A stretch of DNA of 64,000 nucleotides from Henckelia pumila. Its lineage: Eukaryota > Streptophyta > Magnoliopsida > Lamiales > Gesneriaceae. The number at the start of each line of letters is the position of its first letter. Position 1 is the stretch's first letter. This document shows positions 26,380 through 39,222 of the stretch, piece by piece. Both the position numbers and the translations under genes were made by a program. Under the pieces are notes generated by a model, which was not told the origin of the DNA, did not search any database, and worked only from the letters and a program-made list of their open reading frames with translations. The stretch spans positions 84,090,151 through 84,154,150 of the forward strand of contig NC_133120.1 in the NCBI RefSeq assembly GCF_033568475.1. The letters run 5' to 3'.

Positions 26380-26712
26380 TTAAAACCAATCGAGATCAAT
26401 AACATATCTAGCCTCTAGGCACATAATCGATGAACAAATAGTCAGTTCAATAAATCGCAGAGAGAATGATGCTTGATCCGAACATATGTTATAATACACA
26501 CGGAGAGAAAGAGAGTTCATAACTTCATACCTTCGAAGGAGAAGAACTCTGCTTTCTAAAATCGTTTCGCAGGAAATTTGGCTCGAGTCTCGTTTGGGAG
26601 AGATGTATGAAAATTTTGCCAGCTGCCTTAGTTTATGGAATTTTCCCTCCATTTTGGGCTCCATATTTAAATTAGGACCCATTGCTTGGCGCGCTAGAGA
26701 AAGGGGAGACAT
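26380..26712 (-). other. possible transcribed exon or short gene, unassigned
   Basis: A GC-richer patch that on the minus strand holds an open frame of 110 codons and a good splice donor (TTCGAAG|GTATGA at about 26533). It is preceded by a TTTAAATA stretch that could serve as a TATA element. No protein family is recognised. It may be a leader exon of an unidentified minus-strand transcript or nothing. Confidence 0.25.
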
Positions 26713-27102
26713 GTGGGCCGAATATTGATTTCAGTTATATTTTTTGATTTGATTTTTTTGTTCAAAGTTTTATCATTAATATTATTTACAATTATTTTAT
26801 CCGAATATACTGATTTATTATTTTTATATTATGCATCGTTCATTGTCTACGTGTGTCGCCAAGCAATGCCTTTGTATATAATTATTGGCATTTAAAATAG
26901 GGGCCTTCTTGTCAAACATAAATTTAAAAAAAATATTATCATTTGATTAAAAAGTAAAAACACGTGACTTGTAGAACATGCTAATGAATGGACGCAAAGA
27001 ACTGATAAAATAGTTGATGCAATGAAATAATGATACCATCCTATCCATGCAATGAATATATCTAACCACAGTAGAAAATGAAAAGAGAAGTAACTGAATG
27101 TG

Positions 27103-29244
27103 TCATGGATCCATTTTCTTCTCTCTGGCTTGATTTTGTAGCTGCGTGAACAGATAATCTTCATTCTGCAAACTCCCAACTCCTGGCTGCAGTGACTCTA
27201 TGTCCCAAGAATCTAACTCCTCATCACTAAAACCAAACGCCCGAGCATCAAAATTTGTAGGATTGTTCCAGGGCATTGCGGAGGAACTAGACATGCCGGC
27301 GGTGGCTTCAAAGCCCATGCTCCACGCATTTCCTTGTTTGCAGCTACTTTCAGTTCCTAGCATTGAGGATTCGGATATGCTCTTCCCTTTCGTAAAATCC
27401 GTGGGAAAAGTGACAAATTTCTCATCAGGATTGGATTGTGGCCAGCTAGTGAATGTGCCCTTTCCTTTAAGGAGTGGATCATGGATACTTTCAAGAACTG
27501 GAACTTCTCCAAACTGATCTGGTGGAAGGAACAACTCGTTTATCATTGCCGATTCATCTTGAACAATTGTTTCCATCTCTAAAGGCACATGCTCTGCTTG
27601 GAAAGGAAAATGTGAAAGTTGTTCTATCGAAACTGAGTCGATGAAGCCTGATGTCACAGAGGGATTAGGAAAATCCTGGAGTTCAGATTTGTACTTCACT
27701 ATCTGCCCCTTTGGGGATGATGGGTCAGATGTACTCAATTCTTGTTGATGATGTTTCACAAATTTTCTCATTGTTCTTGGGGAAGCGACACTGCTTCGCT
27801 CCTTTGCTTGCTTAAGACGAGCCAAAACAGCCGGGTTCTGGAACATTTTAGCCATGAATGCTACCATCTGCTTCTGCCTATTCTCTGCTCCTTTGAGCTT
27901 CTCACTAACGTCTTCCAAATTTTGAACCATGCCCTTCTGTTGTTGCCGCAATTCAACAACCTCCATCATCATCAAACTTCTCTCTCTCCTTAGAAGTCCT
28001 ATTTCGCCTTCTAAAACACCTTGGTCCGTGTTGTTTTGTGAAACAGAAGAGCTGCCTATCTGCTGAGATGACTGAGGCGATCTACGCCTGTGGATATTTT
28101 TCAACAGATGCCTCTTCCCCCTCACGAATCCTTCGTTTGTGAACTCCCACTTTTCTGTATCGATTTTACGAAAGCCCTGCATTGAAGTACCCCCAAGAAA
28201 TTGACATAAAACAAAGTCATAGAAGGAAACAAATAAGAAGCATCAAAACAAGCTCCAGGTCATAATCGGCGCATCCACTTCAGTATATATTTATGCATAA
28301 GGAGAAAAATGTCGTTCTAAGCACACAATGATCCGTAGATTTTACATTTCACACCAAATTTATGCAAGAAATTAGTTTGATGCATTAATTTCTACCTGTG
28401 GAGGGATAGCTTACATCGTTTAATTTGCCGGGATCAATTCCTGGAGAAGGTTTAGAAATTAGAATCTCGGCATTTTCGTAAATTGCTAAAAGAAGTCCAA
28501 CGCATCACCAGGGTTGAAAAACAACAGCAACGTCTCACAAACGATTAGGAGACAGTTTCACTTCAAGATATCTTATTCAGACAGAATTTAGTCAAGAAAT
28601 GAACAAACTGCCTTCAATTTCTACAAATGTCAACACAAAACGAGATGGTCACAAAGTAAATACGAACATGAAACAGACACTTCGCATGATATGAACACCA
28701 AAATATGCATAACATTAATCAACAGTACGAAAACAAAGGAATTTAACAGCATCATTCCCAGAGTTAGATCAGAGCAAATACCCACATATGTATTGAGCTG
28801 GCGGACAAAGCTCGAGAAATTGTTGTGCTTGAAATTTCTTGGCAAAATCAGTCTGGAAAAGTCCACATGATCCCACACAACAAAGCTATCACCCTTGGCT
28901 CCCCACGAAATAATGGCATCCAATGAAGGGTCATCCACCAACTCGAATGTCTTGGATAAAAATGGAGGAACCGAAATCCCCTGTAAGGACTCCAAAGGCC
29001 GCGGCGACTCGAATAAATAATCATGCTCACCCGTTGCTCCGTCTTCCAACATCACACTTTCTTCTATTGAACCACCGCCCATGAATTCATTCTGTGGAGA
29101 ATCAACGCCCAAAACAGACGAAAACTCGGGGAAACGAAACGGAGGCGAGAGTAGCAGGGGATCGGAAGGTGGAGGAGCACTATCGAACTCTCCGTCAGCC
29201 CAAGAAGACGAAGAAGCATTCACAGTAGTACCATCATGGTCCAT
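27103..29244 (-). CDS. HSFA3: heat stress transcription factor, HSFA3-like
   Basis: Two exons, 29244-28786 and 28176-27103, give 510 residues. They join exactly inside the DNA-binding domain after RQLNTY and before GFRKID, the conserved HSF intron position. The winged-helix domain spans about residues 93-186 ([13 protein letters not shown] ... [10 protein letters not shown]). The oligomerisation region HR-A/B is at about 205-275 with the longer class-A spacing. The C-terminus carries Trp-containing acidic activation motifs ([21 protein letters not shown]) and a leucine-rich end (LFTQLQNQA). In the family HSFA3 acts downstream of DREB2A in heat and drought responses and binds heat-shock elements in the nucleus. 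The Met at 29244 is chosen because a TATA box lies at 29393-29401, which puts the further in-frame Met at 29511 upstream of the promoter. Confidence 0.93.
28177..28785 (-). other. intron of the HSFA3-like gene
   Basis: 609 bp, donor ACATAT|GTGGGT, acceptor AATGCAG|GGCTTT, phase 0. No feature recognised inside. Confidence 0.9.
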
Positions 29245-29392
29245 AAGTTTTCTTGTAAAGTGAAAAAGGATCTTTCTTGGAGATATATATGAAGTTGGAT
29301 CAGATGACAAATCCAAAATGGGCTTCTTTTTTTTTCTCGTGAGAGCATAAAAAATCGATGAAAAATGACCGATGAGGCGGGGTTTCACGCGC

Positions 29393-29401
29393 ATATATAT
29401 A
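29393..29401 (-). promoter_or_regulatory. TATA box of the HSFA3-like gene
   Basis: TATATATAT on the minus strand, about 150 bp upstream of the chosen start codon. Transcription would begin near 29365. Confidence 0.6.
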
Positions 29402-29636
29402 CTTGCCACCGTGCTAAAATAAAAATCAGGGACGAGAAGTAAGGCGGTGGAGGTTGGATTCCTGGCATTTTCTTCTTCAAAACACACTGTTACTGCAATA
29501 TTTCTCTCCATTAATTAATTAATTAATTAAAAACACGAAAGGAAGAAAGAAATGATTCACCAATCACCCCAGATTCGTGGGAAGAAACAAGGTAGCATGC
29601 AGATTGATTGGTTTCCGCGGGGGGGAATTTCAAAAG

Positions 29637-29642
29637 GTCGGC
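29637..29642 (-). promoter_or_regulatory. DRE core (GCCGAC) upstream of the HSFA3-like gene
   Basis: CGCCGACCT reads on the minus strand about 240 bp upstream of the TATA box. DREB2-type factors bind A/GCCGAC, and activation of HSFA3 by DREB2A is established in Arabidopsis, so a functional site is plausible. Confidence 0.45.
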
Positions 29643-29829
29643 GAAGAAAAGAAGCAGTTCCAAGGGGCTGAGATATTTTCGTGTTACGGGGTGTACGTGG
29701 GCCAGCTGTTTGATTCCACAGGATTCACCTGAATCGCGGCATTTGTGGCTTGGATAAATTTGGAGGCCATGCCCAGCTGTGTCCCAGCCCAAACAAGATT
29801 GTGTGGAGCCCACTACGCAAACTTCTTCA

Positions 29830-31855
29830 TTAAGTTAAACAAATAATTATTAATTAACAAACAAACAAATTTTCATGCTGACGACTTCATGAGGTAAGCA
29901 AACTTTTCCATTAAGAAATTTGACTCGGTCAAAACAGATGGCGGTGAAAGTCAACTGGGCGGGTCCCTGGGCCCATGATTATGGCCCAGCCCAATACATG
30001 TCCCATTTGGATATTAGCTTACAATTACAAGTTACAACCCATTCTGTTCATGTACGTTGAAATAGAAGAGGAATATTCTCCTTGTAACATATATTAACTC
30101 AAGTCTTGAGAAGAAACTAGAAACGATCCGAAGAGATTCAAAAGCACAGATAAATGACTACAAAAAAAAAAAAAAAACTCAACATACCTATCAAACTTTA
30201 TTTGATATATTAATATTAATAATAATTACGTGGTTTATTGTGAGTCGAGATTGGGTTAAGCTACCTTATCACCGAATGCAAGCCGTTGCCTGGTGTATGA
30301 AATTATTGCCAACAATATGAAATTTAATGACACTTTTATGTGGTATAAAAATCTACTATAAAAGTCGAGATTGTAAATATCGGTACTATATAACTTTAAT
30401 ATAGTGTTTATGAGAGCTTCTGAAAAGTGTTTCTCGATTTTTTCTTTAACAAAAATTTAAAATTTTATAAAATTTTGTTCAAAAAAAATTGATAAATGTT
30501 TCATAAATTTTCCCCCAAACACTACCTACGTGTATAATGGTATATGAAGTAATGGCTTATTGAATTAGTAGAATTTGAAGAAAGTAAAATAAGTAGTGCT
30601 ATGAATTTGGCATCAAATAGTGGTAGGTGTTGTGTTGATTGGTGATATATGGTTTGATGATACAAGAGGAAAATTGGTCAGAGACCAATAAGTGAGGCCA
30701 ACATATCGTTCGTTAAAGTAAATTCCTATTTTTGATTAGTGCAAAACATAAATTCCTATTAATTTTGAACAATCAAAACCCATCAATACTGGTGACAACC
30801 TAGAAAGCAAGTCGTTTCTTTTTATTAAACATAATTGATAATTTATGTTAAAATATTTGAAAATTTTAAACATATAATTAATATGCATTTCATACATAAT
30901 ATTAGTGAATTATATATTGCACATTTCAATTAAAATGGTTTTTTTTATCTTTCAGGATATTACACCTGAAATAATTCTTCTCATGCAATATGGTAAAATC
31001 TTAATCAGCAAAATCTGGTAAATTTATTAATAAAAACAAATATGAGAAACTCGTGTCACCCAATTGATATTAGACGTACAGGAGGAGAATCATTTCAATT
31101 AGAGCCATATATTACAGATTTTTTTATTTTAAAAAAAAAAAGAAAGAAAAAAAAATGCAGATACAGACAAAAAGTTCTAAATTTAGGAGGTAGAAATAAT
31201 TATGAAAAAGACTGTGTAGTAGAAAAAAAACACGACAAGTTCTCAGATATGTCAGTATGTAGTCAAAATCAAAATGGGTATCACTATAAAAACTTTGGTT
31301 ACACACGCAATTTCAGTTTAAATCTCTCCCACAACAATTTCCAAGTCACCGCTGCTGCAACTGATCCCTTTAATTCCCCTATTTTGACTGCTAATATCTC
31401 TTCTGTCCCCTCGAGGAAAACAATATATATGAAAATATTGTGTGATTGGGTAATGATTATGTACAAAGAAGAATGGCAAAACGTATCTATTTTTTTTTTT
31501 TCTTCTTAAACATAAGTTTTTTTTTTGGCTTTTTTATTAGAAAAAATATTAATTATATGGTCTACATGAATCTATCGCATACCCAGATAATTAAATTTTA
31601 TAAGATACAATAATGGCTCAGTGCTGTTACTAGGATTACCAGATGACTGCCATACATGCATGAGTATGGCAGTAGGCAACCTCTGCAAAGGTTTTCACAG
31701 TTCTATTTTGAATAAAAATTTTAGTAATTACTTTCTCATGTATTCGGTGTTCGACGTGTAATGCATTCGATGTCATGATTTTTAGTTAATTTGAATTCAC
31801 GAGACTCGAGATTCAATCGTTGTAATCTTTCTCCTCCATTAATTAATAACTCAAC

Positions 31856-31889
<34 letters not shown>

Positions 31890-32010
31890 GTATTTACACA
31901 TGTATGATAGACAACTGAAAAATAAGCAGCTTGATTTAGCATCTCTATGAGACCAGTCCTCCAGAACAAAAAAACTAAAAATCTATCTAATTTGATATTG
32001 GCATTAATTG

Positions 32011-32012
<2 letters not shown>
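29830..32012. other. intergenic AT-rich stretch with TA microsatellite
   Basis: No gene. It contains a small inverted-repeat element candidate (30402-30534) and a TA microsatellite at about 31854-31890. An A/K-rich open frame at 31042-31509 is low-complexity. Confidence 0.5.
30402..30534. mobile_element. possible small MITE (TAGTGTTT...AAACACTA)
   Basis: 133 bp starting TAGTGTTTATGAGAG and ending CCCCCAAACACTA, with complementary outer 8 bases and an AT-rich middle. A similar pair of ends bounds 40746-40828. No clear target duplication. Confidence 0.35.
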
Positions 32013-32055
<43 letters not shown>

Positions 32056-32213
32056 TTGCTATGTTGTCCATCTCTCGTGCCCATCTATGAGGTGACACTC
32101 ATCCATTGGATGAATCATTTGTATATGATTCATCTCATCCATGGGATGATTGCCACCTCATAAGTGGACATGAAGGTGGGCACGGGAGGTGGACAGCATA
32201 ACAAAACTATATA

Positions 32214-32254
<41 letters not shown>
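32013..32254. repeat. TA microsatellite split by a fold-back element
   Basis: TA repeats run from about 32013 to 32051 and from 32209 to about 32254, on either side of the hairpin element. A GTT-rich simple repeat follows at about 32267-32290. Confidence 0.9.
32052..32208. mobile_element. 157-bp fold-back MITE inserted in TA repeats
   Basis: The left arm starts AGTTTTGCTATGTTGTCCA and the right arm, reversed, starts AGTTTTGTTATGCTGTCCA. Complementarity continues inward with a few substitutions and one gap of about 12 bases almost to the centre. TA on each side is compatible with a TA target duplication, as in Tc1/mariner-like or Micron-like MITEs. No coding capacity. Confidence 0.75.
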
Positions 32255-32258
<4 letters not shown>

Positions 32259-32290
32259 TTGTTATTATTGTTGTTGTTGTTGTTATTAAT

Positions 32291-33399
32291 TATTATTAAT
32301 TTTTTTTTTTTTTGTTGTTCTTATTAAAGAAGCTTCATGTATATATGGTATGTACGTTATTGTTGGTGCCTATGATTCTTCTCAAACTTTAAGGTACTAT
32401 AATGTCATTGGCTTCATGTGACATGATGATGTGTTATTGTTTATAAAATAAATTTGAAAAGATAAAAATATGATTTTTAAAATAGAACTAAATATTTAAT
32501 CAGTAAACTAGACATAAAAGCAAATCTTTATTTAAAGAAGTGTTTGCAACTTTTTAAAAATATTTTTTTCCTTCATAAAATTGTTTAAAAAAATTATATA
32601 ATCAGTTAGTTTTAGATAATTAATGCAAACATATCTAATTATAAATTTCCATGCCAAACAAGCCAAGAAGGTCGAAATATATCATGGGCAATCGCTTTCG
32701 GAGAAATCAATTTACAAAAAATATATATTAATTGAAAACCGCCCCATTCCAATACTCTAATAAATTTAATTACGCACTAGTCATATTAATATTAGATGCC
32801 ATATCATATCAATCAAATCATTCGCATACAAATGTATTCACTCCAATTTTGTACATAAATTTTTTTATCGTGAATTTTGTACATAATTATATCAGCATCA
32901 GACTGTCGAATTCTAGCTTTTCTAATATCGAGATCTTAAATCTAATATCAAATTTTAGTTAAGATTCATGCATTAACAAAATAACAAAAATTTCACAATA
33001 ACTTTTGATATGATGAGGTACCAACTGTAGGTAACATAAATAGTGCGAACTTAAAATCCCAGTTGCACAAATGTAACTCCCCATTAAATTTTACCACTAT
33101 CAATCAAATCAAACGACACCAATACATAGATTTCAACAAGAAAATACATAAAATAGAAGAAATTATACAAGTTACCAATTAACACTACAAGTTACCGCAA
33201 GACGAGCATCTCTGATCCAGAGCAGACGAAATTAACTAAGTTACCAACTAAGATTACAAGTTACCGCGAGAATAGCTTCTTTGGTCCCCCCAATGAGTCG
33301 ATCAACTCTTCATAGTTCATATCATTACACAAGAAAAATTCTTGAACCAATCTCGATTCACATTCTTGCATAATCTTGGATTATCAATCCTTCGTCGAA
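32291..33399. other. intergenic, 3' flank of the trihelix gene
   Basis: AT-rich with no gene. Near its right end (about 33170-33290) a 60-70-bp segment is tandemly repeated twice in the probable 3' untranslated region of the trihelix gene (both copies contain ACAAGTTACCGC). Confidence 0.5.
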
Positions 33400-35865
33400 T
33401 CAATCCATGATTCTTCCAATACCATCCCCCATGAAGTACCTGAAGCAGCCATCACTCACGGTATCACCCACATTCCCATTACAATACGGACCGACATTGG
33501 TGGGATTATTTATCCTAGCAGCGTGATAAATAATCCCTTGCTCACTCGTGTCGCTGCATTTCTCTCCTCCTTGATAACACATAGATGCATTATTCTGATG
33601 CTCATAACTGCAACCTTTTGAATCCTCCTTTCTTTTCTTGTTGCATTGGAGTACGTAATTATTCACACTATCCCACTTCTCTTTGCACGTTAACCCACTC
33701 CTTTCATGCCCAAAACAAGCCATTTTGTGTGATATTTCATCCCACAGCACCTCTTCTGAAATCCCACTTCGCTGAAACTTTGCTTCCATCCCAGTCCTCA
33801 GCTGAATCAGTCTCTTAATATCGGATTCCGGCCAAACGTCCACTTTCGAAGAATTAGTCATCGTTTCGCTACCATCATCGTTCTGGTTTCCGCTTAAGCT
33901 TCGAATCTCGGGCGCCATAAATTCTTCTCTAAGAGAAGCAGCCCTCAATTCTTTTGCTGTCAATTTTCGCAAAGCATCCATTAAAGTGTTGTCTCGGGCT
34001 TCCATCCAAGCTCTCTCACTAGCCCAGAACTTATGCTCTCTTTCAATTCTTGCCGCATCTTGTTTCCTCCATTCTTCTTCTCTAACCATCCTTTCTTGTT
34101 CCTTGTGCTCGATATTTCTCATCATCTTTTCCATCAAGGCCTCCTGTTTATCCATCAACTTCTTCATTTGTGAATCAATGAAGTCTCTGATCTTAGCTTT
34201 CCAATTTCGCTTGCCCTTTCTTTTCTTCATTTTTCGCTCATCTAATTTATCATTATCATCATCGTCGTCGTCATTAATTCCTAAATTTGTATCATTATCG
34301 TCTGATAAAGAAGCATCGGGATCAGAAGAATTTGAGAGACTAAGGGTTGTATCAGAGAGCTTCAAACCCGGATAGGATACTTCATTACCAGCTAAAAAAG
34401 TGTTCTTGTTCTGACAACTGTGTTGAAAACTTCCACCATTAAAATGGGTTCCTGAAGTTGAAGATACATTAGTTGTTTCGCCATAGAGAGCTTCAAGTTG
34501 CCTATAGAACCTGTAATGCTTTCCATCTTGCCTTCCAGCTTTGCCTTCTTTGGTCTTTTTGTAATACTTGTACAAATTCTCGAATTTCTCTCTGCATTTC
34601 TTGCCACTCCTCTGATATCCATGTTCCTCGTACAGTATCCTGAAATCCCAAACTATATAAAATATTTATAGCGTAAAAAAAAAAAAAGAAGACTTTTTTG
34701 ACACTCAAAATCCAAGAAATCGAGATCTTGATACAAATGAACCCTAGTTTCAGTTCATGTACTGAGTTTTGTAAAAAATTTCAAGTGATAATGATAATTG
34801 CTGATAATGGGCAAGCTCAAGTGGTTTCTTTGATTAAGTGGTGAAGACAAACCTCGTTTGGAATAACATGACTATTCAAAGTCATACGGAAAGCTCTCTG
34901 TGAGAGGTGCTGCTTCTCTGATTGTTCACGTCTTTTTATGAAAGTAAAAACTGGAAAAAAAATTGTTTCAAAAGATTGGCCTTTTTTGAAGCAGAAAAGT
35001 GGTATTAGTTCTTGTTCAAAAACAGATACTGATGTTCTTATTATTTGCAGAAGTGATTGTGAGGTTACATCATCATATAGAAATCAGAACCAGAGTTATT
35101 ATCAGTAACTGGATTCTCCAACTCGACTTCATTAATATTGAGCTATCATTTCGTTGAGAAATAAAATAAAGGGGTCGATAAAGAATAATGAAAAGGTACA
35201 ATCTTGGATTCACCAAGTTCGGAAAATATTAGCAAGAAGCAAGCTTTCTCTGGAAAAAAACAATCACATTTTTTTTTCTGTGATATTTTAGAATGATCAT
35301 TCAGAAAAATTTGCAAGTAAATAAGCAACAAACAAACGGGATTTGATTTCAAGAACCAAGAAAGTGTTGTTTCGTGATCTTAGAAATTAGGTCAAGTTAA
35401 AAAAAACAAAAACAAAAAAAACTCATACTTGCACATATACCTTGAAACCTCGTCCCACAATGGACCTTTTTGGTTGGCCTCCTTAAACCTGGAATCAAGC
35501 CTCGATCTAATCTCGAGAAGTGTAAGAGTCTCTTGTCTCGGCCACCTCACCGTGCCACTGTCCCCTCCGCCGCTCGACTCCATCTGGAACACGTCGAACC
35601 CGCCAGCGGGTGTCGTCGCGGCAACAGTAGTATTATGAGCCACATCCACCACGGCAGCGCTGTTGGTAGAATCAGAACAAAACTCCTGATGCAGACCACC
35701 CCTGGGGACCACGAACATCTCCAAGGCGTGTGACGGGGAAAAACCTCTGTGGGTCGCAAGAAATCCCGGCGGCGCCGGTATAGGAGGCGGAAACAAAGGC
35801 CTGCCGCTGATGTAGTGGCGGAGATCAGCCATGGCATACTGATCTTCCATCATTAGCAAGAACAC
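33400..35865 (-). CDS. PTL: trihelix (GT-2 class) transcription factor, PETAL LOSS-like
   Basis: Two exons, 35865-35441 and 34639-33400, 554 residues if the first Met is used (other starts at 35853 and 35850, the latter MEDQYAM, equally possible). The N-terminal trihelix domain spans about residues 107-175 (RWPRQETLTLLEIRSRLD, GPLWDEVSR, GYQRSGKKCREKFENLYKYY). A run of six Asp, a basic and Glu/Arg-rich coiled central region (about 275-345, EEEWRKQDAARIEREH) and a second trihelix domain at about 410-478 (VWPESDIKRLIQLR, LTCKEKWD) follow. The protein ends with the CFRYFMGDG motif seen in PETAL LOSS proteins. The family binds GT elements; PETAL LOSS restrains growth between sepals and orients petals in Arabidopsis. 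The intron (34640-35440) splits the first trihelix after WDEVS. Confidence 0.93.
34640..35440 (-). other. intron of the trihelix gene
   Basis: 801 bp, donor TTTCAAG|GTATAT, acceptor TTTCAG|GATACT. The split codon gives Arg between WDEVS and ILYEEHGYQ. Confidence 0.9.
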
Positions 35866-36106
35866 GAGATAATAACCACCTTTCTTTTATTTGCTGGTAT
35901 TTAAGGAAGAAAGAAGTTGGGGTGAAACTTGAAAGTAGTAGCAGCGGCGGACCCGGATGGTGTAGTTTACTTACATAGACAAAGGTTGTTGAATTGTGGT
36001 AGAGGACAATGGACCCATTTCCTGTGATGTTACTGCGCCGAATCAATGCAAATTATAAAAGCCATATCTCCATGTTTAGTATATTTTTGTGTATTGTAAT
36101 GTAAAG

Positions 36107-36121
36107 TATAGGGTTAGGGTA
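36107..36121 (-). promoter_or_regulatory. telo-box-like motif upstream of the trihelix gene
   Basis: ACCCTAACCCTA on the minus strand, about 250 bp upstream of the start codon. Telo-box sequences occur in plant promoters and in Polycomb-recruiting elements. The function here is not shown. Confidence 0.35.
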
Positions 36122-39100
36122 CATACACAGTGTCGATGCAGCGTCCGAGAGATAACAAGTTCCGGGGGTGGTGGGTGGTGGGGTTTGGGGGTTGGGGTGC
36201 CAAATAAAGTGGAGACAAATGTCCAAAGTGTGGAAGGTGAAAACTGTAACAGATGAAATATCGGTCTCGCGAATTTATATTCATGAAAAATTAAAAGCTA
36301 CTCATATTATTTATTGTTAGAGTCGATTAGGAGTTCTGTCTTATAAAATTAAGACGTGAGATGGGAGTTTTTGTGAAATCGTGAATAACCCAATGTGTTG
36401 ATTAATTAAAAGGTAAAATTCTTTGGTCGTGTTTGGACTCATGCATTTGAAAGGACGGATTTAAAGTTTCTTTTAACTTTTTGCATATATATACAAACTT
36501 TAATGAATTTTTAAATCACTTTGTATCAAGTTATTCAATTTTAATGGTCATTAAATATAGTGGATTTCAAATACACCAAAGCTAAATGATTCATTAGTAC
36601 GTCTCATGTATCTTTATTCTTGAGATTGATCAATCTTACTCATATTTATAAGAAAAGTAATATTTTGTCATATAAAATAATATATTTTTAATGGTTGACT
36701 CAAACAGAAGATTTGCCTAACAAAATTTACACACGAGACCGTCTCATATAAATTTTTGTAATGATTAATGCTTCAAATATCCATAAATCATATAAATATA
36801 TATCAATCAAATTCATCAATCCAAAACCACCTCAATAATCTAATTTATCATAGATGAGGCATGCAACCACATATTTTATAATTAGCGGATGTGATGTGTT
36901 TTGATTCTATGACTGTGTTGACTAGTGTGATTAATTATATATAGATAAATAATACTGAAATTATTTAACTAGTTTATATGTAGGCGGTTGAATAATTGTG
37001 AATAAGCAATAATATGTTTATTTTGATTGACCAATTTTGTTATTGAAATTATGATCAGTGACGAGTTATATTTTTGTCATTTGCTTATAATATATAATCT
37101 TATTTTTCGTTTGTGTATGAAAATTGATATTATGATTTTATTTAAAAATTTAAATTATTATTGAATCACATGTAAATTATTTCATTCACTAAAATTATTG
37201 AGTATACATATTATTTATTTTTTTAAAAAATAATAAATCGAGTAAAAAAAAATTCCATGAGTAGAATAAATTTTAATGAAATGTATTAATCATATCTTAA
37301 ATTATTAAATTTGTATTCATGTTTATAATTTTTTAATGACTTTTTCACATGTTAAAATCAAATAAAATAAAATTTATTAAATATATCTTAAAGTTTCATG
37401 TTTTATAATTTTTTGAATGGGTTTTTTCATGATTATATGTTGGGAAGTTAAGGATATTGATGTATTCCTTTCAACAAAAAAAAAAGGATATTGATGTATT
37501 TTTTATTGAAAATATAATTAGTTAAAATAATTATATATCATACCTTTTATTTGTGATAAACCATTGAGATATAAAGTTTAAATTAGGTAAATATAAATGG
37601 AATTTACGAGTTAATACAGACCTTAAAAAATAAATATAATATTGATAAGATTATCAATATAATCTTATTATTATCATAGCAAGTAAACGCAATCTATACC
37701 TTTGAGTAATAAAATAAAGGTATGCTGTAAATTTTAAAAACAATGAACTAATGTTGTAAAACTACCAAACTAGTGCAACGATGGTGTATCAATATTTTTA
37801 GATTGTTAGATTAGATTAGAAAAGCGGCACGCTAAAAAAAAATTTACATTAGTTTACTCCGTCGCAAGTTGAGGAATGGTCATCGCGTAAATGTAATTAT
37901 ATTGAATTAATATTTTCATTTATCAATTTTTATAATCGAATTTTTATTTTATCAGATAATTAATTTGTTTACTCGTGAAAAAATACGAGTATCATGTGCA
38001 AGTGGAAATGTATGATATTTTGTAAAAGAACTTTGTTTTGCTTATTATAAATTTATAAGAAAAAGTTGGCCATCGGTTTTTTTTCAAAAAAAAAATATAT
38101 GAATATAATTAATTCCAAATTTATAAGGGTTAAAAAAATGTTCCAAATTTTGGTTTAAGAAAATGGATGGTACGTAAAATAATTAGTATTAGCGCTTGAG
38201 CATACACGATGTGTGTAAAATAAAAATTATTTTTATATATAAAAAAATTATATAAATTTTAAAAATATTTAATTATTTAAAATATCATTTTAAAAATAAT
38301 TACTTATCTTATTTTAAAATTATAGTATAGATATTAATTTCTTTCAGAGATTCACCTGACTATATAAATTATTGTCTCATCATCTATACAGCACGATAAA
38401 TTACTGTTCACTAATTTTAGCCACCAACATCATACTCTTATCACTATATTCGCAATTATTAGTGGTGTAAATAAATAGTAAAGGTAAATAAATTACAGCA
38501 GGATCCGTACTTCTCATATAATTAACAAAAAAATAAATCAACAAGAAAAGTAAAATGTGGCAAAATTTATTAAATTAATGTCTCCGATTTTTTTAAAAAA
38601 AATTATTTTCGAGTGCAAACTTCTTCATCCAGCGAGGGTTACAGTACTGGACTTGCCAATTATAAATTTCAATAATTGAATTGTTTGGAAGGTTGTGCTG
38701 CGGACCCATTTCAATTTTCATTTCATCACACATATATAGATATATATTTCTCTCAAAAATATATATAGATATAGATATACACACACACGAATTAAACACA
38801 TAGCACAAGTGCACAACCACCAGTCCATGTGAGATAATGACGTACGATTTTTTGCCCGTACATACATTTACATTCCAATTTTTTAAAAAAAATTCCAATT
38901 TTTTTAAAAATTAAAATTGCTTAACATATACGTTCTCTGAGGGGAGGATGCTGGCTCGGATTTTGGTCTAGCCCGAGTTAGGAAATAGTTTTCTGTAAAA
39001 TTAATGTTGAAACCAACAACGGGAAATTTTGTGGTTTACAAATCTCTGTATACCAATACCTGCAATATATTGAAAAATGGAAATTTGGCATGCTATAACA

Positions 39101-39183
39101 AGGTTGAAGTGGCATGCTTATGTTTTATAAGTTTAAAAAATTGTATCTTCGACTTTAAAAATTTAAATTTCATAGGAATTCGA

Positions 39184-39222
<39 letters not shown>

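Noticed and set aside
29245-29511. N-terminal extension of the HSFA3-like protein from a Met at 29511
   Set aside because: The TATA box lies inside this extension, and the extension has no HSF similarity.
31042-31509. 155-codon open frame
   Set aside because: Lys-rich low complexity from A-runs, no family, no splice or promoter support.
31736-32098. 120-codon minus-strand open frame
   Set aside because: Mostly Ile-Tyr repeats from TA microsatellites and the MITE.
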